Below the pieces are notes generated by a model that worked only from the letters and a program-made list of their open reading frames with translations, did no database searches and was not told where the DNA came from. The position numbers and the translations under genes were made by a program. A stretch of 64,000 nt of DNA from Cryobacterium inferilacus (GTDB taxonomy: Bacteria > Actinomycetota > Actinomycetes > Actinomycetales > Microbacteriaceae): the NCBI RefSeq assembly GCF_019599185.1, contig NZ_JAIEUL010000016.1, positions 1 through 64,000 on the forward strand. Direction: 5' to 3'. Shown here piece after piece: positions 51,154 to 59,825 of the stretch. Positions within the stretch are counted from its first letter, which is position 1. Each line of letters begins with the position of its first letter.

Positions 51154-52544
51154 AGTGCAGCCACCCGTCGGGTGATGTCGTCGCGGGAGCGGATGACGTC
51201 GTCCCGGAGGGCATCGAGGTCCTCGCCGACGAGGCGACCGGCCCATTTGCGGGGTGTGCCGGCGACCAGCACGGTGTCGATATTGCGGGCATCCGCGCCG
51301 AGCACCAGGGTGCCGACGGCGTCATTGAGCGGCATGTTGTTGACGTCGTCGGCGCGCACGATGAGCAGGTCGGCCTGCTTGCCGGGGGTGAGCGAGCCCG
51401 TCACGTCACCGAGCGCATTCGCCTTCGCTCCCTGCAGGGTGGCGAAGTCGAGCACGTCGCGGGTGCTGATCCGGGGTGCCGCGTCGGCGCCCCGGTAGGC
51501 GGCGTTCGTGGCACGCATCCGCTGGATGGCGTGGAGGGCTCGCATTTGGGTGAACATGTCGCTGGCGAGGGCGACCTCCACGTCGATGCTGAGACCGGGC
51601 CGGATGCCGACCGCGAGGGCCTCGTCGACGGCCGGGATCGCCGACTCCAAGCCGATCTGCGCATCCGATGTCGGCGCCAGGGAGACGGTGACGCCGGCGG
51701 CACCCATCGCCGACCAGGCGTCGTTGGTCAGGCCGGTCGCGTGAATAAGAGTGAGCGTGGGATCGAGGATGCCCTGCTCCGCCCAGCGCAGGATCGCCTC
51801 GGAGGAGGAGCTGCCGAACACGGCGTCGATGGACGTCCAGACGCCGAGATCGCGGGCGACGGCAGCCAGCTCGGGTCCGTAGGCGATGGCCGGCCCGGCG
51901 ATCTCGTCGGTCGACAGAGCCGCCAGCCGGAAGGTGACGAGGTCGTTGCCGGGGGAGCTGCTCATCAGCCGGGCCAGGTCGGCGGGCCACTGGTGGTCCC
52001 ACTGGCCGAAGTGGGGTGCCATGGAGGCGTGCACACCACGGATGCCCGTGTCGACGAGGGCGGCCACGGCCGCGTCGGAGTGCGCTGCGGTGCGGGAGTT
52101 GTGCGAGAAGTCGAGCATCGTGGTGATGCCCGCGTCGAGCGCCGTCAGGGCGGCGAGGCGGGTGCCGACGTACATGTCGTGGGGTGTGTAGCTCGGGGCG
52201 ATGCCGGCGAGGGTGGACATCACGTATTCGCCGAGGTCGGTCACATCGGGGATGCTGCGGCGCAGTTGCGTCTCCCAGGCGTGGCGGTGGCTGTCGACGA
52301 AGCCGGGGCTGACGATGCAGCCTCGCGTATCGACGGTGAGCGCTGCGGCCGCGAGGGTGCCGTGCTCGGGATCGGACAGCAGGTCGGCGCCGACGGCGAC
52401 GATGCGGGAGCCGACCAGGAGGACGTCGCCTCGATCCAGATCGGGGACGGCGGGATCCATGGTGACGACGGCGCCGCCGGTGAGCAGAACGGGGTGCTCG
52501 GATGCGCGAGCGGCCAGGAGTGCGGGGAGAGAGGTGGCGTGCAT
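51150..52544 (-). CDS. amidohydrolase (TrzA/AtzA-like metal-dependent hydrolase)
   Basis: A 464-residue member of the cytosine-deaminase-like amidohydrolase branch. The HxH metal motif is in 'SPGFVDSHRHAWETQL' near 80. 'TMLDFSHNSR' contains a further histidine, 'LTLIHATGLTNDAW' the conserved His after strand 6, and 'VTGSLTPGKQADLLIV' the C-terminal beta-sandwich signature. These enzymes deaminate or dechlorinate N-heterocycles (triazines, guanine, deoxyadenosine). The substrate cannot be told from sequence. It is divergent from an XRE/MmyB regulator and coupled to an Atu4866 protein, suggesting an inducible small catabolic unit. Confidence 0.87.
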   Translation of the reverse strand: MHATSLPALLAARASEHPVLLTGGAVVTMDPAVPDLDRGDVLLVGSRIVAVGADLLSDPEHGTLAAAALTVDTRGCIVSPGFVDSHRHAWETQLRRSIPDVTDLGEYVMSTLAGIAPSYTPHDMYVGTRLAALTALDAGITTMLDFSHNSRTAAHSDAAVAALVDTGIRGVHASMAPHFGQWDHQWPADLARLMSSSPGNDLVTFRLAALSTDEIAGPAIAYGPELAAVARDLGVWTSIDAVFGSSSSEAILRWAEQGILDPTLTLIHATGLTNDAWSAMGAAGVTVSLAPTSDAQIGLESAIPAVDEALAVGIRPGLSIDVEVALASDMFTQMRALHAIQRMRATNAAYRGADAAPRISTRDVLDFATLQGAKANALGDVTGSLTPGKQADLLIVRADDVNNMPLNDAVGTLVLGADARNIDTVLVAGTPRKWAGRLVGEDLDALRDDVIRSRDDITRRVAAL

Positions 52545-52699
52545 AGGTGTCTTTCTCTGAGATCGGTAGCTGATGTCTATGGCGGGGAGTGCCCCGACCA
52601 GATCCAGAATCCCGGCCGGCGATGACCTGGACCAGACCGTGGCGAACCGGGGTGCGGCACGGCCTGCCAGCGCGCCGGCCGATCAACTACCGTCGACTC

Positions 52700-53539
52700 A
52701 TGAGCAACACTGAGATGGGCGCGTTCCTGAAGGCCCGCCGCGGCCAGGTGCAGCCGGGCGATGTGGGAATCGGCACCCTGCCGGGCCGCCGCGTCACCGG
52801 CCTGCGTCGCGAAGAGGTCGCGATGCTGGCCGGTGTGAGCGTGGACTACTACACCAGGCTCGAACAGGGTCGGGAACGCAACCCCTCTCCCGCGGTGCTG
52901 AACGCGATCGCCGGAGCCCTCGACCTCGACGCCGACCGGCGAGAGCACCTCTTTCGCCTCGCCGGTCTCGTGCCGACGACCCGCACACCGGTGCGAGACA
53001 CGGTTGACGAGTCGCTCCTGGAGCTCCTCGCGGCCTGGCCGCACACTCCCGCGATCATCATCAACCGCCACCTCGACATCCTCGCCACCAACGACCTGGC
53101 GGATGCCCTGTACTCCGGATTCGCCGAGACCGGCAATCTGGCGATGATGACGTTCGTCGATCCGGCGGGGAGGGAGTTCTTCACGGACTGGGAGCGCGCG
53201 ACCGAAACGTGCGTCGCCAACCTCCGTCGCGCTCTCGGCCACGCCAGCACCCACGAGCGTGTGCAGGAGCTCGTCGCCACGCTTCACCATGCCAGCGCGG
53301 AGTTCCGGATGTTGTGGGCGCGGCACGATGTGCGCGGCAAGACCCACGACGCGAAAGCGTTCCGGCACCCAGACGTCGGTCTCGTCGAGCTCGACTACAA
53401 CGCGTTCGACATCCGCTCCGCACCCGGCCAGCAGCTGATTGTCTACAAAGCCATCACCGGAACCCCCAGCGCCGACAAGCTTCGACTGCTCGAGTCCTTG
53501 GCCGCGACCCGAGCACGAAGCATCCGCGATCGCGCCTAA
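52700..53539 (+). CDS. XRE-family regulator with MmyB-like ligand domain
   Basis: This 279-residue protein has an N-terminal helix-turn-helix ('RREEVAMLAGVSVDYYTRLEQGRE', residues 30-60). It is followed by the MmyB-type PAS-like ligand domain: 'HTPAIIINRHLDILATNDLADAL', 'REFFTDWERATETCVANLR', and 'HPDVGLVELDYNAFD' near the end. Members commonly control adjacent SDR or hydrolase genes. It is divergent from the amidohydrolase operon with a 155-base gap, and is read as that operon's regulator. Start chosen at ATG 52700 ('MSNTEMGAFLKARRGQ'), the family's usual beginning. Confidence 0.9.
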   Translation: MSNTEMGAFLKARRGQVQPGDVGIGTLPGRRVTGLRREEVAMLAGVSVDYYTRLEQGRERNPSPAVLNAIAGALDLDADRREHLFRLAGLVPTTRTPVRDTVDESLLELLAAWPHTPAIIINRHLDILATNDLADALYSGFAETGNLAMMTFVDPAGREFFTDWERATETCVANLRRALGHASTHERVQELVATLHHASAEFRMLWARHDVRGKTHDAKAFRHPDVGLVELDYNAFDIRSAPGQQLIVYKAITGTPSADKLRLLESLAATRARSIRDRA

Positions 53540-53542
53540 GGG

Positions 53543-53616
53543 TTACTCCTGGAGGAGCCGGAGGCGCCCGCTCTTGCCCGCTACCTCGATGAGATTTCGG
53601 CCGATGACGATGCGGC
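53543..53616 (+). pseudogene. fragment of a vapC-like toxin gene
   Basis: Seventy-odd bases just after the XRE gene stop match the 5' part of the PIN-toxin gene at 58484-58558 almost exactly (LLLEEPE..ALARYLDEISADDDAA). The start codon and the rest of the toxin are missing. It is a duplicated scrap, in the same orientation as the intact copy 5 kb away. Confidence 0.8.
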
Positions 53617-53641
53617 GCAGCGCGAACAGAAGACGCGACGA

Positions 53642-53671
53642 GAGGGCCGGGCGCGATCGCGTCCGGCCCTC
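53642..53671 (-). terminator. hairpin after the SDR gene
   Basis: A 9-bp stem, GAGGGCCGG/CCGGCCCTC, encloses the self-complementary CGCGATCGCG. It lies 13 bases beyond the SDR stop on the minus strand and could terminate transcription in both directions. Confidence 0.65.
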
Positions 53672-53683
53672 GTGGAAGTGCCG

Positions 53684-54520
53684 CTACTTGTTCGTGAACT
53701 CGGCTGCCGCGCTGACCACGTCGGCGCCGAAGGAGCCCTGGGTGACCGCGGTGGCCCCGCCGTCGACCGGGATCGTCACACCGGTGACGTATCCGGCCAG
53801 GTCACTAGCCAGGAACACCGCGACCTTCGCGATGTCCTCCGGCTGGCCGACGCGGCCGATCGGCTGCGTGGAGTCGAGCTTCTCGGCCAAGAACGCGACG
53901 AACTCGTCGGATTGCTCGAGCGGCACACCGAACGAGCGCGCCATGATCGGCGTCATGATGATGCCCGGGGCGATGGCGTTCGAGCGGATGCCCAGCGGCG
54001 CGAGCTCGGCCACGGCCTGCCGCACAACGCCGGTGATGGCGTGCTTGGCGATCGTGTAGCCGGCGGCCGACCAGCCACCCTGCAGTGCCGCGGCGCTGGA
54101 GGTCGTGATGATCGACCCGCCCGTGCCCTGCGCCTGGAACTGGCGGGCCGCGAACTTGTGCCCGAGCAGCACCGACCGGGTCAACAGCGCGATCGTCTTG
54201 TCGAACCCGGCGGAGGTGGCATCCACGATCGCCGACGGGTCGCCCTGGGCGCCTGCGTTGTTGTACATCACGTCGAGCTTGCCGAATTTCTCAACGGTGG
54301 TGCTGACGAGAGTCTCGAGCGCGGTCTCGTCGGTCACGTCGGTGTGAACGTAGATGACCGCGTCACCCAGGCGCTCGGCGATGGACGCGCCCAGTTCGTC
54401 CTGAATGTCCGCGATGGCGACCTTGGCGCCTTCCGCGACGAAGCTCTCCACGCTGGCGAGGCCGATTCCGCTGGTTCCGCCGGTGATGATGGCAACCTTG
54501 TCGTCTAGCAGTCCTGTCAT
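53684..54520 (-). CDS. short-chain dehydrogenase/reductase (SDR)
   Basis: A 278-residue classical SDR. 'VAIITGGTSGIGLASVE' is the TGxxxGIG cofactor site, 'ADIQDEL' (acidic residue after strand 2) favours NAD, and 'MYNNAGAQG' is the NNAG motif. Catalysis uses Ser in 'IITTSSAAAL' and 'YTIAK' (YxxxK). 'APGIIMTPI' and 'VTGVTIPVDGG' complete the fold. The substrate is unknown. It follows the TetR gene on the same strand by 76 bases and is probably its target. Confidence 0.92.
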   Translation of the reverse strand: MTGLLDDKVAIITGGTSGIGLASVESFVAEGAKVAIADIQDELGASIAERLGDAVIYVHTDVTDETALETLVSTTVEKFGKLDVMYNNAGAQGDPSAIVDATSAGFDKTIALLTRSVLLGHKFAARQFQAQGTGGSIITTSSAAALQGGWSAAGYTIAKHAITGVVRQAVAELAPLGIRSNAIAPGIIMTPIMARSFGVPLEQSDEFVAFLAEKLDSTQPIGRVGQPEDIAKVAVFLASDLAGYVTGVTIPVDGGATAVTQGSFGADVVSAAAEFTNK

Positions 54521-54536
54521 GATTCAACTTCCCTTC

Positions 54537-54574
54537 GTGAGCCCTGCTTGATGGTGCCGAACGGTCGGGCTCAC
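54537..54574. promoter_or_regulatory. inverted repeat between tetR and SDR genes
   Basis: GTGAGCCC (54537-54544) and GGGCTCAC (54567-54574) form an 8-bp inverted repeat, 17 bases upstream of the SDR start. It may be an operator for the adjacent TetR protein or an attenuating hairpin. Confidence 0.4.
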
Positions 54575-54596
54575 GGGCCGCTCGGCGCATCCGCTG

Positions 54597-55214
54597 TCAG
54601 CCGGGAGGGCCGGCAGGGACATTTGTGGGGGCGGGGCCGGGCCGGCCGGGGGCGCGCAGGATCTGGTCGCCGAACGCATCCAGAAGCCCGACGAATTCGA
54701 CCGACGGGTCGGCGCCGGCGGTGGTGAGTCGTTCGAGTGCGATGCGCGTGGAACTGGCCACGGCCGCCGCTGCCGCACGGGCGCGGTTGTCGTCGGCCGG
54801 AAGACCGAGTGACGAGGCGAGTAGTGGGGCGAGGGAGGTCTCGCCCTCCTGTACCTTGCGGAGGAACAGCGCCCAGATTTCCGGATCGGCGAACACGAGC
54901 GGGAAGAACTCGGCGGCGCGCGACGTGATCCGGCTGGTGAACATGGTGTCGAAGGCGTCGATCATCAGCTGGCGCAGGTCGGGTGTGGGGCCGGCGACGA
55001 CGATGGAGTTCATCGTCTCGGTCATGTGGTCGAAGATCGGCGCGACGGAGTCGGCCTTGACCGGGAAGTACCGGTAGAAGGTGCGCTCGGAAATGCCCAC
55101 GGCCGCGGCAATCTCGGCGACCGGCAGCCGGGTGGTGTGCTTCTCGAGGTAGTAGAGGCAGCAGTCCTCGGAGACTCTCAGTCGAGTCGACGACTCCAGC
55201 TTCTTCACCATCAC
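54597..55214 (-). CDS. TetR/AcrR-family regulator
   Basis: This 205-residue regulator has the helix-turn-helix at residues 32-52 ('PVAEIAAAVGISERTFYRYF', then 'PVKADSV'). A helical ligand domain follows, and the tail of about 25 residues is proline/alanine-rich. It precedes the SDR gene on the same strand and is likely to control it. The ATG at 55214 gives MMVKK; the second ATG is equally possible. Confidence 0.88.
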   Translation of the reverse strand: MMVKKLESSTRLRVSEDCCLYYLEKHTTRLPVAEIAAAVGISERTFYRYFPVKADSVAPIFDHMTETMNSIVVAGPTPDLRQLMIDAFDTMFTSRITSRAAEFFPLVFADPEIWALFLRKVQEGETSLAPLLASSLGLPADDNRARAAAAAVASSTRIALERLTTAGADPSVEFVGLLDAFGDQILRAPGRPGPAPTNVPAGPPG

Positions 55215-55291
55215 TCCACGCTAACCCGCATGTGGCAGAAACTGCCAGGTCTCTCAGGGGGTGCTCAGCCGGGCGCGGCGGCGGGGGAGGG

Positions 55292-56227
55292 TCAGCGGCC
55301 GAGGGCGTCGATCGCCACTTCCGTGGCCTGCGCGAGCAGGGCGTTGTCGTAGTCAGAGTCGGGCTCATCCCGGCTGGAGAGCACGGCGAGCACGATCGGT
55401 GTGCCATCCGGCGGCCAGAGCACCGCGATGTCGTTGCGGGTGCCGTAGCCAGCGGAGCCGGTTTTGTCGCCGACGGTCCACCCGGTGGGCACCCCGGCAC
55501 GGATGAGATCGTCGCCGGTGGTGTTGCCGACCAGCCAGGCGCTGAGCGTGGCCTGGTCGGCGGGGTCGAGCGCGTCGCCGAACACGAAGTGCTCCAGGCT
55601 GGTGGCCAGCGCGTGCGGGCTGCTGGTGTCGCGCGGATCGCCGGGGGTGGCCTCGTTCAGCTCGGGTTCGTCGCGGTCGACCTGGGTCACGTTGTCGCCG
55701 ATCGCAGTGAGCTCGGCGTCGAGGGCGGCGGGCCCGCCGAGGTGCTCGAGCAGTAGATTGGCCGCCGTGTTGTCGCTGTACCGGATGGCGGCGTCGCACA
55801 GTTCGCGCAGGGTCATGCCGCTGTGCACGTGCTGCGAGGTGATGGGGGCGTAGTCGAGCAGATCGGCAGGCCCGTACCGCACGAGGGTGTCGAGTTCGGC
55901 GTCGGTGGTCTCGGCCAGCATCACCGCCACGGCGAGGGCCTTGATGGTGGAGGCATACGCGAAACGCTCGCCGGAACGATACTCAACCGCGCGGCCCGTG
56001 CCAGTGTCGAGGGCGTACACGCCCAGGCGGGCATCGAAGCTCTCCTCCAGGGCGGCGAAGGCCGGTTCGGCCGAGGCGGTGGGCGAGGGGGCAGACGGGG
56101 AGGCAGACGTGCGGGAGTCGGGCGGCGACGTGCGCTCACTGGTGCCCGGTTCGCCGGCGCAACCGGTGAGCAGCGCGATCACGAGGGCGAGAGCGGGGGT
56201 CGCCACGAGGTTCAGCGCGCGAGTCAT
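55292..56227 (-). CDS. bla: class A beta-lactamase, lipoprotein type
   Basis: A 311-residue serine beta-lactamase. The signal peptide ends in lipobox 'LLTGC' near residue 22, followed by a Ser/Pro-rich tether, so the enzyme is probably anchored outside the membrane. The active-site set is complete: 'ASTIKAL' (S-x-x-K), 'YSDNTAAN' (SDN), 'DEPELNEA' (general-base Glu and Asn) and '[10 protein letters not shown]' (KTG). Class A enzymes hydrolyse penicillins and some cephalosporins; the spectrum cannot be read from sequence. Start chosen at ATG 56227, which begins the signal peptide. Confidence 0.93.
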   Translation of the reverse strand: MTRALNLVATPALALVIALLTGCAGEPGTSERTSPPDSRTSASPSAPSPTASAEPAFAALEESFDARLGVYALDTGTGRAVEYRSGERFAYASTIKALAVAVMLAETTDAELDTLVRYGPADLLDYAPITSQHVHSGMTLRELCDAAIRYSDNTAANLLLEHLGGPAALDAELTAIGDNVTQVDRDEPELNEATPGDPRDTSSPHALATSLEHFVFGDALDPADQATLSAWLVGNTTGDDLIRAGVPTGWTVGDKTGSAGYGTRNDIAVLWPPDGTPIVLAVLSSRDEPDSDYDNALLAQATEVAIDALGR

Positions 56228-56401
56228 CAGTTCAGTATGGTCGCTCGCTGCGCCGAACAGGAGCACTCCACTCGCGCAGCGAGTGTCGCGCCGCATCCGT
56301 GGAGTGGTCGGGTCTCGATGGGCTCGAACGGGGGTGCGGTGGGGCTCGACCGATGTCGGGGTGCGGGTGCAGATGGGCTCGGTGTGTGTGACCATCAACC
56401 T

Positions 56402-56923
56402 ATGCCTGCAACCACAGACCATCCCGTCGCCATGCGCGCGACAGGGTTCATCGGCGAATCGCGCTGGCGTCGCCGACCGGCGGGCCGGGTGCGGTATGAC
56501 GCCTTCTGGGCGGATGGCCGCGTCGAGTTCGACGTGAGCCTCACGGACGCGAGGCTCCGTGGGTGGCCGGCAGGCTTAAAGCCCGTCGTCGACAGCGTGC
56601 ACGCCGACTGCCCCGAGGTGGGAACCGGTCGGTGGGTGAACCGGTTCGCCGCGGTCGTCGACGGTCCGGAGGTGGAGAACCCGAACCCACCCGGCCCCCG
56701 CAGCGGCTGGCCCGGCCGGAGCGAAGTCGCCCGACGCGGGCCCAGCCCTCGGGTGCGCCTGGCGTGGCGGCTGAGCCTCGGGGTGGTGGCCCTCGGCGGC
56801 GGACTTCTGCTGATCGCCGGGCCAGTCGACGATGATGTTCTCGCCAGCGTCGGTGCGTTCTGCGCCGTCGGCGGGCTGGTGACGTTGGCCGGCGCGGTAC
56901 CGCGCCGGTTCCGCTGGTGGTGA
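56402..56923 (+). CDS. hypothetical membrane protein, paralogue of the protein at 62226-62741
   Basis: This 173-residue protein has an N-terminal soluble part ('[21 protein letters not shown]', '[12 protein letters not shown]', '[15 protein letters not shown]', 'GRWVN') and two C-terminal membrane segments ('[19 protein letters not shown]', '[18 protein letters not shown]'). The same block order appears in the protein at 62226, so the pair are paralogues about 6 kb apart. No known domain was recognised. Both have basic Pro-Arg linkers before the membrane part. Start at ATG 56402. Confidence 0.75.
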   Translation: MPATTDHPVAMRATGFIGESRWRRRPAGRVRYDAFWADGRVEFDVSLTDARLRGWPAGLKPVVDSVHADCPEVGTGRWVNRFAAVVDGPEVENPNPPGPRSGWPGRSEVARRGPSPRVRLAWRLSLGVVALGGGLLLIAGPVDDDVLASVGAFCAVGGLVTLAGAVPRRFRWW

Positions 56924-56950
56924 GCAAAGCGGTCGAGTCGCGCGGGCGAG

Positions 56951-57003
56951 GCGCCGCTTCGCGGGTGGCGTGCCGCCCGCGAAACGGCGCCTGACCCGCG
57001 AAT
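56951..57003. repeat. dispersed palindromic repeat, copy 1
   Basis: GCGCCGCTTCGCGGG (56951-56965) pairs with CCCGCGAAACGGCGC (56976-56990) at 14 of 15 positions with a 10-base loop. CTGACCCGCGAA follows. Close copies are at 59324-59381 and, as the left half only, 60579-60606. It lies just after a membrane protein gene and could also terminate transcription. Confidence 0.6.
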
Positions 57004-57035
57004 CGTAAGGAGGTCGCGGTCTGGCCAGGAGGAGG

Positions 57036-57149
57036 CTAGTCGAGCACGGCGTAGGCCTCGAGCTCGACGAGCACGTCGGGTTCGAAGAGGAAGTCCACCC
57101 CGATGACCGACACTGGCGGCAACGGCTGCGGCAGGTTCAGTGCGTTGGA
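57036..57149 (-). pseudogene. 3' remnant of a RidA-family gene
   Basis: Reading the minus strand gives 'LPPVSVIGVDFLFEPDVLVELEAYAVLD' then a stop, which is the C-terminal strand of RidA/YjgF proteins (normally about 130 residues). Everything before it is missing. The rest of the 436-base gap 56924-57359 shows only the palindromic repeat and no other recognisable gene. Confidence 0.65.
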
Positions 57150-57359
57150 GACGCAACTGATTTCCCATGTGCAGAAGTTCCTTCTCGAACTCGGTCAGGG
57201 CTTCGCCTTCTGCCCTCGATCGAGACGTTGGAAGCCGAACTGGGCGGAGAACCCGGGTCGCGGGACCGCTCCACACCCGAGTGAGAACAGACGGGCGGTC
57301 AGCGCTGTGATGCTGGCGGTCGGCCCCGTCGGCATCCGTTCGCCGGCTCTGACTCTCTT

Positions 57360-58022
57360 CTATTCCGTCAGGACGGCCACGCCGAGGTCGTGCACGCTCT
57401 GGCCTGTCGCGTCAGCCCACGTTTGGAGGGTTCCAGCGACCGCAAGGATGCTTCCCTCAAGGATCGTCAATCCGTCGTATCGGCCGTGAAGAGCCGCGAT
57501 GGACTCGAAAGCCCGACCCTTACGGGCCAGGGCGACGATGTCCGTGCCTGCGGCCCTGGAGCGGCTCGCCCAACGCGGAACGCGCGTACGAACCAGTAGC
57601 GGGGTGAGACTCGGATCACGATGCCAGGAATCGAGCAGGCCGAGGCTGGCTCCGATGAGGTGAGCGACGGATGGCTCGCCGGGCTGTTTGGGCTCGGGCG
57701 CGATGGACAGGATTGTGGCCTGGGCATCCTGCATTTTGTTCGCACTGATGGCCTCCGACGTCGATCGGAGCACGCTCAACGCGTTGGACCTGGTGACACC
57801 GATCGGGGTGAATCGTTCCAGGTTCGTTCGCTCAACCGCGCGGGCAAGCGCTGTGTTGAGAGTGGCCATGTCGAAGGTCGACGGATCGTTGATGTCGATG
57901 CCGTCTTCAGCGAGGAGCGGTGCCATCTCCTGCAGTAGATCATTGGCCAGGCCTGGCTGGTGAACTATGCCGGCTGCGCCAAAGGCGCTTCGGAGGTCGG
58001 GGTCATCGAAGGGGCTGGACAT
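57360..58022 (-). CDS. hypothetical protein
   Basis: This 220-residue protein is mostly helical in appearance, beginning 'MSSPFDDPDLRSAFGAAG'. Acidic helices follow ('NDLLQEMAPLLAEDGIDI', 'NTALARAVERTNLERF'), and a C-terminal block 'ESIAALHGRYDGLTILEGSILAVAGTL'. No signal peptide, membrane segment or catalytic motif is visible, and I do not recognise the family. It is divergent from the intact VapBC-like pair by 162 bases. Confidence 0.65.
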   Translation of the reverse strand: MSSPFDDPDLRSAFGAAGIVHQPGLANDLLQEMAPLLAEDGIDINDPSTFDMATLNTALARAVERTNLERFTPIGVTRSNALSVLRSTSEAISANKMQDAQATILSIAPEPKQPGEPSVAHLIGASLGLLDSWHRDPSLTPLLVRTRVPRWASRSRAAGTDIVALARKGRAFESIAALHGRYDGLTILEGSILAVAGTLQTWADATGQSVHDLGVAVLTE

Positions 58023-58184
58023 ACTCGAAGTTTAACGCCGGGCGCTGGGAAGTCGGGTGATCTCCCCTTCAGGCTGAGCTCGAGGGCGCCCTGAACGGCC
58101 GCGTGTGACCAGCTTTGCGGGTCCGTTTTCGAGTCGGAGATAGCGACACTGGTCGGCGTATGCTACGCGTGCTACGCTCGCCGC

Positions 58185-58436
58185 ATGAAAACGATCCCGC
58201 ATCGTGAACTCAGGAACAACAGTGCCGATGTTCTTCGCTCGGTTCAAGCTGGCGAGTCCTTCGAAGTGACCAACAACGGCGAGGTCGTCGCGCTGCTGAC
58301 GCCTCCGTCGTCCGTCGCCCTTCGGGGTGTTCGGTTCCGCGGGCCATTGACCCGCGGGGGATTCTCCGCACTGCCCCGCATCTCGTCCCCCCTGGCGGTC
58401 AGCGATGTGCTGAACGACCTCCGTGACGAGCGCTAA
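58185..58436 (+). CDS. vapB: Phd/YefM-type antitoxin (VapB)
   Basis: This 83-residue protein begins 'MKTIPHRELRNNSADVLRSVQAGESFEVTNNGEVVALL', the Phd/YefM DNA-binding fold. The tail ('LAVSDVLNDLRDER') is the flexible part that wraps the toxin. It should neutralise the PIN toxin encoded 12 bases downstream and repress the operon as a complex. A TATGCTACGCGTGCTACGC direct repeat 15-35 bases before the start may be its operator. Confidence 0.88.
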   Translation: MKTIPHRELRNNSADVLRSVQAGESFEVTNNGEVVALLTPPSSVALRGVRFRGPLTRGGFSALPRISSPLAVSDVLNDLRDER

Positions 58437-58448
58437 GACGCCTCGCCA

Positions 58449-58844
58449 GTGATCGTCTACGTCGATACCTCCGCCGTTGGAAAGCTACTCCTGGAGGAGC
58501 CGGAGTCGTCCGCTCTTGCCCGCTACCTCGATGAGATTTCGGCCGATGACGATGCGGCCCTGGTTTCTGCGGCGCTGCTGGAGACTGAGCTGCGTCGGCT
58601 GGCGGATCGCACCGCGGTGTCGCAGCTCGCGGTCACCGAGGTTCTGAGGCGCATCACCCTTCTGGATGTTGAGCGTGGTTCCTTTCGCGAGGCGGGTCTT
58701 CTCCTGCCCGGGTCGTCACTACGGAGTCTGGATGCGCTGCACCTCGCGGTGGCCGTGAGCGTCGCTGCCGATGAATTCATCACATACGACCACCGCCAGG
58801 CTGAAGCTGCGCAGTCTGTTGGCCTGAAGCTGGTGCGGCCTTAA
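58449..58844 (+). CDS. vapC: PIN-domain ribonuclease toxin (VapC)
   Basis: A 131-residue PIN-domain protein with all acidic active-site positions visible: D in 'VYVDTSAVGKLL', E in 'LLETELRRLA', D in 'LRSLDALHLAVAV' and D in 'EFITYDHRQAEAA'. VapC toxins cleave tRNA or rRNA when freed from antitoxin. The start is a GTG at 58449 after the Phd-type gene. Part of the gene is duplicated as a fragment at 53543-53616. Confidence 0.9.
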   Translation: MIVYVDTSAVGKLLLEEPESSALARYLDEISADDDAALVSAALLETELRRLADRTAVSQLAVTEVLRRITLLDVERGSFREAGLLLPGSSLRSLDALHLAVAVSVAADEFITYDHRQAEAAQSVGLKLVRP

Positions 58845-59030
58845 CCGCTCCCTGACCGGCAGGGATCTCGATCTCCACGGCAGCTCCGCCACGGGCCGGA
58901 GGGCGTCGATCGACGGGAGGTGGCCGAGTCGAGGGCAGCGTAGGTTGGCGCGGGAGCGGCTCGATGCCGAGGAAGGGTGGCGTGCGATCTCACCGGGCGT
59001 TCAGGTGCGTCGGCGGCGTCGCTTCGTCGC

Positions 59031-59300
59031 TCACGCCGTTGCCCCCTGCGCCGCAACGCACCCAACCCACACGCCGTCTCGGGCCCGGGTCACGCCGACG
59101 AACAGCTCGCGGCGGTCGCGCTCGTCGCGTTCGATCTGGGAGTCGGTCCACTCGGGGCCGGCGATCCCGGGGGACATCAGGCGCTCGGCCACCCAGGGCA
59201 AGAGCACCTGCTTGAACTCGAGCCCCTTGGCGCGCTTGATGGTGCCGACCTTCACGGCATCCGTGATGGAGCCGTCGTAGATCTGCGCCGAACATATCGG
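59031..59300 (-). pseudogene. C-terminal remnant of a UvrD-like helicase gene
   Basis: About 85 codons read 'VKVGTIKRAKGLEFKQVLLP' (motif V) and 'ELFVGVTRARDGVWVG' (motif VI) of a UvrD/Rep-type helicase, then stop. Motifs I-IV are absent. The coding match ends near 59300, where the palindromic repeat begins. It differs in sequence from the full UvrD-type gene at 38378-40603, so it comes from another helicase. Confidence 0.75.
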
Positions 59301-59323
59301 CAGGCCGGCGTTGCGCGGGTAAC

Positions 59324-59381
59324 GCGCCGCTTCGCGGGTGGCGCGCTGCCCGCGCACCGGCGCCTGACCCGCGAAACGCCG
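59324..59381. repeat. dispersed palindromic repeat, copy 2
   Basis: The arms GCGCCGCTTCGCGGG (59324-59338) and CCCGCGCACCGGCGC (59349-59363) are followed by CTGACCCGCGAAACGCCG. Nearly the same order is seen in copy 1 at 56951. Confidence 0.6.
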
Positions 59382-59484
59382 TGACTAACGTTCGACAGCG
59401 ACCATGAGCCGGCGCAGGCGTGTGAGGTGTGAACCACGCCACAGAGGGGCTATATATTCGCCCATACAAACGGGAGGACACGCC

Positions 59485-59676
59485 ATGGCCATGACCTCGA
59501 TCGATATCAACCTCGACGAGCTCAAGCAAGCGAAACTCTTGGCTGGAACCACGTCGAATCGCGAGACCGTCGCTCTCGCACTCCGGACCTTGATCGCGGT
59601 TCGCCGTCAACCCGCCGCGGTGGAGCGCATCATCGGCCGCAACTTCGAGCCGGACCAGACCGACGCGCCGGGATGA
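59485..59676 (+). CDS. VapB-type antitoxin of a broken toxin-antitoxin pair
   Basis: This 63-residue protein, 'MTSIDINLDELKQAKLLAGTTSNRETVALALRTLI', is a ribbon-helix-helix VapB antitoxin (the type paired with PIN toxins in actinobacteria). GGGAGGA precedes the ATG by 6 bases. Its stop overlaps the toxin remnant's ATG. With the toxin truncated it is an orphan, though it could still bind DNA or neutralise a related toxin. Confidence 0.82.
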   Translation: MAMTSIDINLDELKQAKLLAGTTSNRETVALALRTLIAVRRQPAAVERIIGRNFEPDQTDAPG

Positions 59677-59825
59677 TGCGCGCTGCAGGGCCCTTCGACT
59701 GTCTCGTCGCGGCCTACGCCGTGGCCAATGAAGCGGTCGTCTTGAACTCGGACCGTGACTTCGGGCCCCTCCCACCCGCGGCGCAGTGCGCCAGGGCTCT
59801 GTCAGGTGTCAGGGGATGCGCTTGA
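59676..59825 (+). pseudogene. C-terminal remnant of a VapC toxin gene
   Basis: Only 49 codons remain: 'FDCLVAAYAVANEAVVLNSDRDFGPL' is the last third of a PIN toxin, with the final aspartate in 'SDRDF'. The catalytic N-terminal part is deleted between the antitoxin and this tail. The frame then runs on into unrelated codons and stops at 59825, overlapping the end of the convergent lipoprotein gene. Confidence 0.8.

Noticed and set aside
55823..56401. upstream extension of the membrane protein at 56402
   Set aside because: The extension is antisense to the beta-lactamase gene and lacks coding character.
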